Origin: CAZUMH01 sp964621645
GTDB taxonomy: Bacteria; Zhuqueibacterota; QNDG01; JAGLOF01
Reading direction: 5' to 3'
DNA: 32,355 bases
NCBI GenBank assembly: GCA_964621645.1
Contig: CAZUMH010000032.1
Span: forward strand, 1-32,355
Position numbers and translations under genes: made by a program. Below the pieces are notes generated by a model, which saw only the letters and a program-made list of their open reading frames with translations, was not told the origin of the DNA and made no database searches. Position 1 is the stretch's first letter; the number at the start of each line of letters is the position of its first letter. Shown piece by piece: positions 1 to 7,612 of the stretch.

Positions 1-902
1 GCTTCCGGAAGGGTATTGGGCTGCGGAGAGACCGCCAGGCAAATCAGATTCCAGTAGGGATATAAGGTGATGGCGCGGTTGACATGGGTTCCATCGGAGG
101 TGATCCGTATTGCCCCCAGCTTGGTCGCCGAAATAATATGGGTCGTAGACAGTGTGTAGATGATGGCGCGTTGAAACCGGATAAGCGTATTGGCGGAAGT
201 CTGGCTGGAAGGCAGCCCCTGAGCCAAAAAGCGGGCGTTCACCAGAATTCCCCCGTCGGAGACCAGCCTTGATCCGGTCGTATTGGAAGTGAATCCTCCG
301 ATAGCCATACGGTTGACACGCGGAGCCGCATAGGGCTCTCCCCAATTCTGGGTCATCGTGCCCTGGCTGCTGGCATTCAGGGAAGCGAGAACGTCCGCAT
401 CGTAATTAATGATTATTTCGTAGGCGATCACCGAATCGGCCACGCTCATTCCCTCCAGCCGTATCGGGATCAGGACGTTATCTCCCCTTCGCACCGACGT
501 ATCCGGGATGTTGAGCTTGATGTTGTGGTTGCCGCTGGTAATAATGGTTCGTCCGGCATCGTCGGACGCTTCGGTGCTTAACGTAACTTCGATGGATCCC
601 TGCATTCCCTGGCCGTCGTTGAAGTCCACATGCAGCCGCTCCCATGGCGACCAGGACGTAGAGAAATTTCCCGCCTGCACCGACCAGCTGCCGTTCGAGT
701 AGAAGCAGCCGATGCTGGCCTGCGTGAGAATATCCGAACTTCTTCCCACGATATAGGCCGAAAACGTGACTGAAACAGGAACGCTGCCGTCACTGTACTC
801 CAGGGTCCCGTAAGCCGTGTGGGGCGTGCCGGCAAACAGGGCTCCAGTCAGAGCCAGACAGAGTAACGGCGTCAGCGTTCGGATGATGCTAGGTATTCTC
901 AT
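1..902 (-). CDS. secreted protein with cohesin-like domain (3' part beyond window)
   Basis: The ATG at 902-900 follows directly on the TGA of the upstream esterase gene (TGAATG), so the two are probably translationally coupled. About 300 codons are visible and the C-terminus lies outside the window. Residues 1-24 form a signal peptide (basic start, hydrophobic LLCLALTGALFA). Residues 33-108 form a compact beta-rich module with a GCFYSNGSWSVQAGNF stretch. Residues about 127-268 read like a cohesin domain (LNIPDTSVRRGDNVLIPIRL, then INYDADVL and later GGILVNARF). Residues 283 onward (WNLICLAV) resemble the WNLIS-type module that precedes sorting tails in FCB secreted proteins. The role is unknown, but it is probably a surface or extracellular adhesion or scaffold protein. 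Family assignment is by motif reading only. Confidence 0.8.
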   Translation of the reverse strand, partial: MRIPSIIRTLTPLLCLALTGALFAGTPHTAYGTLEYSDGSVPVSVTFSAYIVGRSSDILTQASIGCFYSNGSWSVQAGNFSTSWSPWERLHVDFNDGQGMQGSIEVTLSTEASDDAGRTIITSGNHNIKLNIPDTSVRRGDNVLIPIRLEGMSVADSVIAYEIIINYDADVLASLNASSQGTMTQNWGEPYAAPRVNRMAIGGFTSNTTGSRLVSDGGILVNARFLAQGLPSSQTSANTLIRFQRAIIYTLSTTHIISATKLGAIRITSDGTHVNRAITLYPYWNLICLAVSPQPNTLPE

Positions 903-3128
903 TCAGCGGATTAACTCCATTTTTCCCACTTGCCTGCGTCCGGCCTCATCGGTAACGACGCAAATATACATGCCGCTGGCCAGGGGTCTGCCTTCCTGAT
1001 CACAGCCGTCCCAGACAAGGGAATGCACTCCCGGCCCGCTGTCTAACGGTGATAGATTTCTGACCAGCCGGCCGAGATGATTGTATATTTTTACACCAAT
1101 CCGGGAACCGGTCTCCGTTTCATAGCTGATAACCGTATTCCCGTTAAATGGGTTAGGATGATTGGCAAAAAGCCTCAAATCACCCTCAACCTTTACGGTA
1201 CCGCCCTCTTCCAGGCAAATGGACATGTCACTCAACCGCACATCATTGAGGTAAACCTTAGTAAAACTGGCAATTTTTGTACCAGAGTTTGTCTTTGAAC
1301 GGAAACGTAAAACAAGTAATTCCCTTGCGGGATCAGCCGGGTGCATTCCAAAGAGTCCGATCCGCTGATAATCGGAATCGACACCGCGTCGATACAGTGA
1401 AAATTCCGGTGCCAGACCGGTTGTCACTGCGAGCAATTCCAAATCGTCTGACAGGTAACGGCAGTCCATTTCAAAAGAGAGAAGATTTGTGGAGGTCGTT
1501 TTGAGCATCACCTGGTAGCTATCCCCGTTCCGGTGTATTTCGCTCTCGATCAACCCGGATTGGACCGCTTTCCCGGCCGTTTGCTGGTCCCAGCCTCCGT
1601 GCAAATCGCCCCGCAGGATTGCCGATATCTTCTCATCGGTCAGGGACTGCACCAGAGGATCAAACCGGATGGTATCGGGGAAAAAGAGCCAGGACCCGGT
1701 ACTGTTGGCGGGGTCATGGTCCAGACCCATAGCATACCGGGCGATGAACGATGCGTCAAGCAGGGATATACGGCCGTCTTGATTCACATCAGCGGCGGCG
1801 GCCGGTTCCGAGGTAAGATGTTCCAATCCCAAGGCGTACCGGGCCGTCAAAGCGGCGTCGTACATGAGCACCGCTGCCGCCTCAGGCGAGACGGTCTCCC
1901 GGTACGGCGTGAGCGTGACACTGCCCTGTTCCGGGAAACCGCTGTATGAAAAACGGCCTCCCGCGTCGCTGGTATCCACCGCTATCCCGGACTCTTCCCA
2001 GGTGATGGTCACATCGGGAACCGGTTTTCCTCCGAAAGCGTAGACCACCTCACCTGCCACCGTAAGGCCGTTATCTCCATAGATGGTAAAATCCGCCACC
2101 GAGTCCAACAGCGCAAGGGTGTGGGCCCGCACTCTGCTTTCTGAAGCATGCCCGCCTAAAATCCTGACTGAAGCACAGCCGAATGAATCAGTTCGCACCG
2201 TCGCCGGTGCGATGATGGCCGCGTCTCCTTCCGTTACTTCGAACCAGACAATCTCATTGGGCAGCGGGGACTCATATCCGTCTTTTATTTCAACAGCGAG
2301 CGGCTCGGGCAACTCCTCTCCGGCGTTCCCGTAGCGAACCGAATCCGAGGCAAACAACACCTGCATAGGCAGGCTTTCAAAGGCCTCGATGTATACCTGT
2401 CCCATGGCGGCATAGCCCTGATCATTTGGATGGATTAAATCGGAGCTGAGCATGCTGGATGTGTCAAAGGCAGCATATTGGTCCGCAACACGCAGCAGTC
2501 CGGGCGGAATGGAAGATGCGATCTTGCCGCTGTCGGCATCAGCCGTCATCCGGTCGATCTCGGCGTTAAAGGCCGCTGTCTCATCCTCATATTCCACTCT
2601 CTCGATGATGCGCGAGACTATTACTTTTTTTAAAAACGATGCCTCCTGACCGTTACGCCAACGGGCCACATAGGCCAACAAATTTGCCAAATGTCCCGAC
2701 AGGGTGCCGTCATGCAGTGTCTGTCCGTCACTCTTGACGTACGGTCCCATCTCTCTCCAGCCGTCCACCCCGTTTGTACCCAGATGAATCATAAGCACAT
2801 CCGGCTTGTATTTTTCGATCGCCTGGCCCACATCATAGGTCCCCAGTCCCCCCGGCCCGTAATAAAAATCTCTGATCTCGGCACCGGCATGGAAAAATCC
2901 TTCGAAAGGATAGTCCCCTTCCGAACCCACCAGCCGGATGGAAAATCCTTCACCGGTCAGGCCGAAAAGAACATCGTCCCTGAATCCGAGGCCGCTGCCG
3001 CTTTGCATGCCTTCGGTGATGGAGTCGCCGATCAGCATGAGTTTCGTCTGGGTCCTCGACAGATCGGGCCATCCCACCAAAACTATCAGAATTAGAACAG
3101 CTGTTTTTTTTATCATCGGATTACGCAA
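903..3128 (-). CDS. secreted GDSL/SGNH esterase with Ig, dockerin-like, cohesin-like and T9SS sorting domains
   Basis: This is a 741-residue multidomain exported hydrolase. A signal peptide (MIKKTAVLILIVLVGW) is followed by an SGNH hydrolase domain at about 29-255. It has block I GDSITEG with the nucleophile Ser36, GTNG at 117-120, and DLIH with Asp230/His233. Then come an Ig-like module (256-350), a carboxypeptidase-regulatory-like beta fold (355-410), a dockerin-like pair (about 411-472), a cohesin-like domain (about 525-635) and a C-terminal FlgD-Ig/T9SS type A module (650-741, with NHPNPFNGNTVISY and ASGMYICVV). The substrate is probably an ester on a carbohydrate, as for many secreted GDSL enzymes, but this is not provable here. 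The start is either TTG at 3128 or ATG at 3116. The ATG gives a cleaner signal peptide, but neither has a strong ribosome-binding site. Confidence 0.9.
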   Translation of the reverse strand: MRNPMIKKTAVLILIVLVGWPDLSRTQTKLMLIGDSITEGMQSGSGLGFRDDVLFGLTGEGFSIRLVGSEGDYPFEGFFHAGAEIRDFYYGPGGLGTYDVGQAIEKYKPDVLMIHLGTNGVDGWREMGPYVKSDGQTLHDGTLSGHLANLLAYVARWRNGQEASFLKKVIVSRIIERVEYEDETAAFNAEIDRMTADADSGKIASSIPPGLLRVADQYAAFDTSSMLSSDLIHPNDQGYAAMGQVYIEAFESLPMQVLFASDSVRYGNAGEELPEPLAVEIKDGYESPLPNEIVWFEVTEGDAAIIAPATVRTDSFGCASVRILGGHASESRVRAHTLALLDSVADFTIYGDNGLTVAGEVVYAFGGKPVPDVTITWEESGIAVDTSDAGGRFSYSGFPEQGSVTLTPYRETVSPEAAAVLMYDAALTARYALGLEHLTSEPAAAADVNQDGRISLLDASFIARYAMGLDHDPANSTGSWLFFPDTIRFDPLVQSLTDEKISAILRGDLHGGWDQQTAGKAVQSGLIESEIHRNGDSYQVMLKTTSTNLLSFEMDCRYLSDDLELLAVTTGLAPEFSLYRRGVDSDYQRIGLFGMHPADPARELLVLRFRSKTNSGTKIASFTKVYLNDVRLSDMSICLEEGGTVKVEGDLRLFANHPNPFNGNTVISYETETGSRIGVKIYNHLGRLVRNLSPLDSGPGVHSLVWDGCDQEGRPLASGMYICVVTDEAGRRQVGKMELIR

Positions 3129-3277
3129 TTATTCCATTCACTTCACTTGAATCTTCAGTTCTGACAATAGAGCGCACCATCCGTCTTTGCTGACGCATGA
3201 TAGTCCTATGCCTGATGTTACGGGAAATAATGGAAGAGGCGCTGGCGTCTGCTCTTTACCTTCTTTCCCCCTAAGTT

Positions 3278-6127
3278 TTATTCCACCAGCAGCATCTTCT
3301 GCTGGAACATCTTCCCCTGAATCTGAACTCTCAAAAGATAAAGACCGGTGACCGGCCTCACTTTTTCCGGCCACTGCAGAACATGGAGGCCCGCCTCATC
3401 ATCTCCCTGGACCAGCGTCTCCACCAGCCTGCCCCTTATGGAATAAACCTGAACGAGGACCGTTTCACGGCGAGGCAGTACATAGGAAATCCTGGTGCTG
3501 CCGTTGAAAGGGTTGGGGTAAACCGGATAGAGGGAAAATTTCCTTGGAGACCGGTCGGGATCTTTCACATCGGTGGAGATAGAAAAACGGAACGTGCTCT
3601 TGCAATGAGTCTTGCTCTGACCGTCTTCAGCCTCCACCTTCCAGAAGAGAATCCCGCTGTGGCTAGCTATTCCGATCTTCACATGAGACCGGACAAGACC
3701 TGTCGCGGCCGGAGTGCTAAACGCGGCAGATAGAGTATCGTTGGCGAGGTATAGTGAATAGGTAATCTGATCGCCTTCAACGTCCGTTGCTTCCTCCCAG
3801 GTAAACAGCAGCGAATCCAGCCCTGCATACACAGTGGAGAAATCAATTGGAGATAAAAGACTGAACGCCGAAGGGGCGTCGTTTACCTCCGTTACTTGAT
3901 ACGTCAGACTGTCCTCGGCTACCCCATTCCAGGGGTCCGTCACCAGCAGATGAAGTTTCCCCGAGCCATACCAGTTCTCCTCCGGATGCAGCGTGAGAAT
4001 TAATCCGGCTGTATCCAGAGAGACCTGCATATGCGGCTCCGCTGTGAAAGAAAAAGAAAGCGAGCCCAGAGAGTCATTTTCATCCTGGATATAATCAGAC
4101 AGGGTGAGATGATATTCCGTATCTTCCTCGAAGAGAAGAGAGGGCAGATCATGGATAACGGGCAGTGAATTGAAACGGTAAGTGAATTGTGCCCCGATTT
4201 GCAAGGGAGTGCCTATAATGAGAAGAAGCGGATTGTCCGTTGAGGATACACCTCCATCCCAATTCTGAAAAGCCCAGGATGTATCGAGAACAGTGGCCGT
4301 CAACCGTACGGTATCGCCCTCACTGTACCAGTTCTTCTGAGGTTCCCGGATCACCGTTCCCTTATCGGCGGGATCAGATGAGACTGAAAGCAGGTACTGG
4401 GATTCCCAGACAGCCCTTTCCAGAACAGCACTCTGCATAATCACTGAAGCGGTCGAATCCGGACCGCTGTAGGCAGTTACCCCGCTGCCAGACCACTCGA
4501 GGAAAACCTTGCGGCTGCCTGATTCTTGATTCGCGACCCGGCTGTTGACACCAAAGCTGGCCGTCTCTCCTTCAAGATACCATTTTTCACCGAAGGCAAT
4601 CCCATAATCGGATTCCACTGTGAGGAGATGCTCCTTCTTCCAGACGGCCCTTTCCTGAATGGATCCGTTCATCAGAAGCGTAATCTGTCTGTCGGTACCG
4701 CTGTAAGACCCCGATCCCTCACCGATCCAATTTAAAAAGGTGTAGCGGGATGTTCCCTGAGCTGATGTAATCAGACTATCAGCCGCGAGAGTTACCTGAC
4801 TACCGAAGGAGGAGTAGATTTCCTCCCGACCGTTGTCACCCAGACGATCGATCACGGTCAACAGGACGTTGGGATTAGCGGCACCGATATCCGCTCTGGT
4901 GCTGTCCACATCCAGAGGCCCGTCCGGATGACCCGCGTCTGTACAGGGTGAATTCGGTGAAAGAGAGTAATCGTCATTGTCCGGGTCCTTAAAGCTCGGA
5001 TCGGACGTTACCAGACCTGGTCCGTAGCCGTCCTTTTCAATGCAGTTGTAATAGCTGTATACCGTTCCGTTGTAATCAACATGATTGTAAATGTCTCCAT
5101 ATAAACCAGAAGGCGCATTTCCCCAAATGATATTATTGACCAGAACCGGATCATCTCTATAGGTGGTGTCGATGACAACCTCAATCCCCTTTGGTTTTAT
5201 GTCATCCACGTTAAAGACCAGGACATTATTACAGACAAGCGCCTCGGATTGACGGACCTGCATGGCGGCGCCGCAGAAACCGGTGTTGTGGTATATATAA
5301 TTTCTATCGATGATCGGCACATACCCCTCCACCGTGCTGGTCAATTCTCCATCGATAATTCGGTTCCAGACGGCGATGCCGCCACCGCCCCGGGACTTGT
5401 TATTGTAAATACGGTTATTACGGACTATGGCCAGCCAGTCTCCCGTACGAATACCGCCGCCCGCGATGAAGTCAGCAGCACGGCTGCCAAAATCGACGAA
5501 TCCAGAGTTGCGAATTTGGAAACCGTCTATCATGGTAAGATGGTCCATATAAACTGCCCGGGGACCTTCCGGACCAAAGGCTCCTTCGATTATGGCAGGA
5601 TAGGCTTCAGGGTCCCGCTGAGAAAGATGTTCCTCACCACCCTGGAAACCACCAAAGACCATGACTCCACTTTTTACATGAATGGAGCCGATTACGATAT
5701 AAGAATCACGGTCGAATCCCCAGCTCTCTCCACTGTAGGTGCCCTGAGCCACCCAAACCCAGCCTTCACTGGCAGCCGCAGCATCGATACCCTGCTGCAG
5801 ATCGGTGAAGGCGTTAGTCCAACTGCTGCCGTCTGCCAGACCGGTGGCGGATTCGTCGACATAAAAAACAGGATAGCCGTCTTCTTCGGCCATGAGAACC
5901 GTGAGGATTGAATCCTTGAGAAAGAGTCGTCTAGCGACTTCATCTTCGGTATCAGCCTTACCCAGACTGAGCCGTTGTGCCATACCCAGCACTCGTTCCC
6001 ACTTGGATTGGAACTGAATCCCCGCACGGGACGGAGACAGCGCTTTGCCCCTGGGAACCAGAAATGACAGGCCCAGAAAAAGGATGAGGAACAGGACCGG
6101 GTTTTTTATTGTTACGTTAGTTTTTAT
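3278..6127 (-). CDS. secreted beta-helix protein with InlB-like repeats and T9SS sorting domain; probable AUA start
   Basis: The conventional start is GTG at 5992 (904 residues), but that start lacks an export signal. The same frame stays open upstream and encodes a typical signal peptide (KNPVLFLILFLGLSFLVP). No ATG, GTG or TTG precedes it. An ATA at 6127-6125 sits 5 bases after AGGAG (6137-6133), giving about 949 residues. Numbering from the GTG: beta-helix region at 40-375, closing with a SPCTDAGHPDG...TRADIG motif; three InlB/Flg_new-like repeats at about 390-605 (FLNWIGEGSG, FLEWSGSG, FQNWDGG); a cadherin-like segment at 606-705; an FN3-like segment at 706-805; and a FlgD-Ig/T9SS type A tail at 818-904 (YPNPFNGSTRISY, TGLYLLRV). 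It is likely a surface-exposed binding or polysaccharide-acting protein. No catalytic residues are identifiable. Confidence 0.85.
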   Translation of the reverse strand: MKTNVTIKNPVLFLILFLGLSFLVPRGKALSPSRAGIQFQSKWERVLGMAQRLSLGKADTEDEVARRLFLKDSILTVLMAEEDGYPVFYVDESATGLADGSSWTNAFTDLQQGIDAAAASEGWVWVAQGTYSGESWGFDRDSYIVIGSIHVKSGVMVFGGFQGGEEHLSQRDPEAYPAIIEGAFGPEGPRAVYMDHLTMIDGFQIRNSGFVDFGSRAADFIAGGGIRTGDWLAIVRNNRIYNNKSRGGGGIAVWNRIIDGELTSTVEGYVPIIDRNYIYHNTGFCGAAMQVRQSEALVCNNVLVFNVDDIKPKGIEVVIDTTYRDDPVLVNNIIWGNAPSGLYGDIYNHVDYNGTVYSYYNCIEKDGYGPGLVTSDPSFKDPDNDDYSLSPNSPCTDAGHPDGPLDVDSTRADIGAANPNVLLTVIDRLGDNGREEIYSSFGSQVTLAADSLITSAQGTSRYTFLNWIGEGSGSYSGTDRQITLLMNGSIQERAVWKKEHLLTVESDYGIAFGEKWYLEGETASFGVNSRVANQESGSRKVFLEWSGSGVTAYSGPDSTASVIMQSAVLERAVWESQYLLSVSSDPADKGTVIREPQKNWYSEGDTVRLTATVLDTSWAFQNWDGGVSSTDNPLLLIIGTPLQIGAQFTYRFNSLPVIHDLPSLLFEEDTEYHLTLSDYIQDENDSLGSLSFSFTAEPHMQVSLDTAGLILTLHPEENWYGSGKLHLLVTDPWNGVAEDSLTYQVTEVNDAPSAFSLLSPIDFSTVYAGLDSLLFTWEEATDVEGDQITYSLYLANDTLSAAFSTPAATGLVRSHVKIGIASHSGILFWKVEAEDGQSKTHCKSTFRFSISTDVKDPDRSPRKFSLYPVYPNPFNGSTRISYVLPRRETVLVQVYSIRGRLVETLVQGDDEAGLHVLQWPEKVRPVTGLYLLRVQIQGKMFQQKMLLVE

Positions 6128-6132
6128 TTCTG

Positions 6133-6137
6133 CTCCT
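6133..6137 (-). promoter_or_regulatory. Shine-Dalgarno AGGAG placing the start of the beta-helix gene at AUA
   Basis: AGGAG lies 5 bases upstream of the in-frame ATA at 6127. It is the only strong ribosome-binding site near the N-terminal signal peptide of the beta-helix gene, and there is no standard start codon at proper spacing. Confidence 0.5.
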
Positions 6138-6168
6138 GTTGCAAATTCTCGCGAAGCCGGCTTCTCCT

Positions 6169-7359
6169 TTATCGAGGAGCCGTGCTTCCCTCGGCCGCGG
6201 CCTCAAGGTAGGGCCGCAAAAAATCAGCCAGTACCCCGGCCACCAATTGGTGCCCCCGGTAATTCCAGTGGGTCCAGAAGAAATCATATCCTCCCTTGGC
6301 ACCGTTGTTATTGACCACCGTTTGCAGATCAATAAAAGGAATGTTGATCCGGCGGCAGAAATCTTTCAGATCCTTTTCAAACCAGTACATGTCGAATTGG
6401 GGATCAATCTGCAGATAGCCCTTGGTTTCATCGTAGAGTGTGTATTTACTGCCTACCAGAACCAGCGTGAAAGTGACCTTTCTTTCACGACAGATCTGGG
6501 CCATTTTGCTGATCAGCACCTTGTTCAGATCATATGCTTTTTGCAGCACCGGGTCCGGATTGCTGCTGGCCAGATTTAAAAAATTCTTGATGCGGTAGGG
6601 TTCTTTATTCTCAAGTCGCTCGGATTGTCGCTGATTCTGATCCTGCAGACGTTTCCTGCGGGTTCTTACCTGAACGGCGGCGTTGTAACGTTCCGCCATA
6701 AGGGAAATCAGAATTGATTTACGCTTCAAAATATTTAACTTGCTTTTCAGCCGGAACCTTTTCGAAAAAACAAAGGAGGTGTCAAGCGCCAGATTACCAT
6801 CCTTTTCTAATCTGTAAAAAGGACGATCCTTGTTCACCGCTGTTTCGGGCAGAATCTCACGGATATCATTGTCCGGCAGGAAAAAAAGAAACACAATGTC
6901 GGGATCAAAACGCAGGGCCTTCTCCTCAAGAACGATAAGTTCCTCACTCTGGGTGAACCCGGATCTTCCGAAGTTCATCATTTCAAGAGATAATCCACCC
7001 ACGCCGGAGAGTTGTTTCTCCACCAGGTTGAGAAACGTGCTGTCCTCCTCAACTTGCATGGCTTCCACAAAACTGTCACCCAGGATGGCTGCCCGATACT
7101 GTCCGGCCGGTTTCTTCTCCGACCAGTCTCGATCCCGCCAGCCGTATCGGTTGATACGGCCCGATACGGGATGATCGTTCTCCAACATATCCCAATATCC
7201 GGCTCCGGGAATAAACGAATAGCCGATCTTGCTATCCGGCTTGGCCCAGCTGACCCGAGCTCCGAACAAATGGGTCATTCGCAAGATTACTTCCACAAGC
7301 ATCAGAGTAACCAAAAGAGAGATAAAAAAAAGGATACTCCGTTGTACAAATTTTTTCAT
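6169..7359 (-). CDS. membrane-anchored SGNH/GDSL hydrolase-like protein
   Basis: The 396-residue protein has one N-terminal membrane segment (about 7-27), which would leave the rest outside the cytoplasmic membrane. SGNH blocks are visible: GDSFVEA at 94-100 (nucleophile Ser96), GRSG at 131-134, DND at 163-165, and HWNYRGH with His364. This resembles the SGNH proteins often linked to O-acetylation of exported glycans (AlgX/AlgJ-like), but no MBOAT partner is in the window. The usual aspartate two residues before the catalytic histidine (D-x-H-W-N) is replaced by tryptophan (FWTHWN), so activity is uncertain. A central basic coiled segment (about 200-250) is unusual. The gene is probably the first of a unit with the beta-helix gene 41 bp downstream, read from the promoter at 7402-7430. 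Confidence 0.85.
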   Translation of the reverse strand: MKKFVQRSILFFISLLVTLMLVEVILRMTHLFGARVSWAKPDSKIGYSFIPGAGYWDMLENDHPVSGRINRYGWRDRDWSEKKPAGQYRAAILGDSFVEAMQVEEDSTFLNLVEKQLSGVGGLSLEMMNFGRSGFTQSEELIVLEEKALRFDPDIVFLFFLPDNDIREILPETAVNKDRPFYRLEKDGNLALDTSFVFSKRFRLKSKLNILKRKSILISLMAERYNAAVQVRTRRKRLQDQNQRQSERLENKEPYRIKNFLNLASSNPDPVLQKAYDLNKVLISKMAQICRERKVTFTLVLVGSKYTLYDETKGYLQIDPQFDMYWFEKDLKDFCRRINIPFIDLQTVVNNNGAKGGYDFFWTHWNYRGHQLVAGVLADFLRPYLEAAAEGSTAPR

Positions 7360-7401
7360 GGAGCCCTGCCCGTTTTATGACAATAACCACCTATGTTCTA
7401 A

Positions 7402-7430
7402 AAATTAAACAGTGGCAGCGAAAATGTCAA
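7402..7430 (-). promoter_or_regulatory. sigma70-type promoter upstream of the SGNH gene
   Basis: On the minus strand, TTGACA (7430-7425) is a perfect -35 match. It is followed by exactly 17 bases and then TAATTT (7407-7402) as a -10 with three of six consensus bases. The start codon at 7359 lies about 43 bases downstream of the -10. FCB bacteria may use different promoter consensus sequences, so this is a prediction only. Confidence 0.5.
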
Positions 7431-7612
7431 CCGATAATTAAAGGAGTATTATCGAATCCGGCCTCCCGTGGAAGATCCGAGCAGCCAAATTGCTCCTTAC
7501 GAATCGAAATTGTAAAAATGAGAAGAACTGCTCGGGAAACGACGGAAAAATATCGATCCAGACTCGATAAACCTAAGCCGAGTGATCACCGGCTTCCCGG
7601 CCGGCATATATG

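Noticed and set aside
3138..3374. Minus-strand frame in the gap between the beta-helix and esterase genes
   Set aside because: It overlaps the conserved sorting domain of the beta-helix protein in another frame, and its translation resembles no domain.
7566..7604. GC-rich quasi-palindrome after the GHL15-like gene as terminator
   Set aside because: The arms are short and mismatched and no T-run follows on the minus strand.
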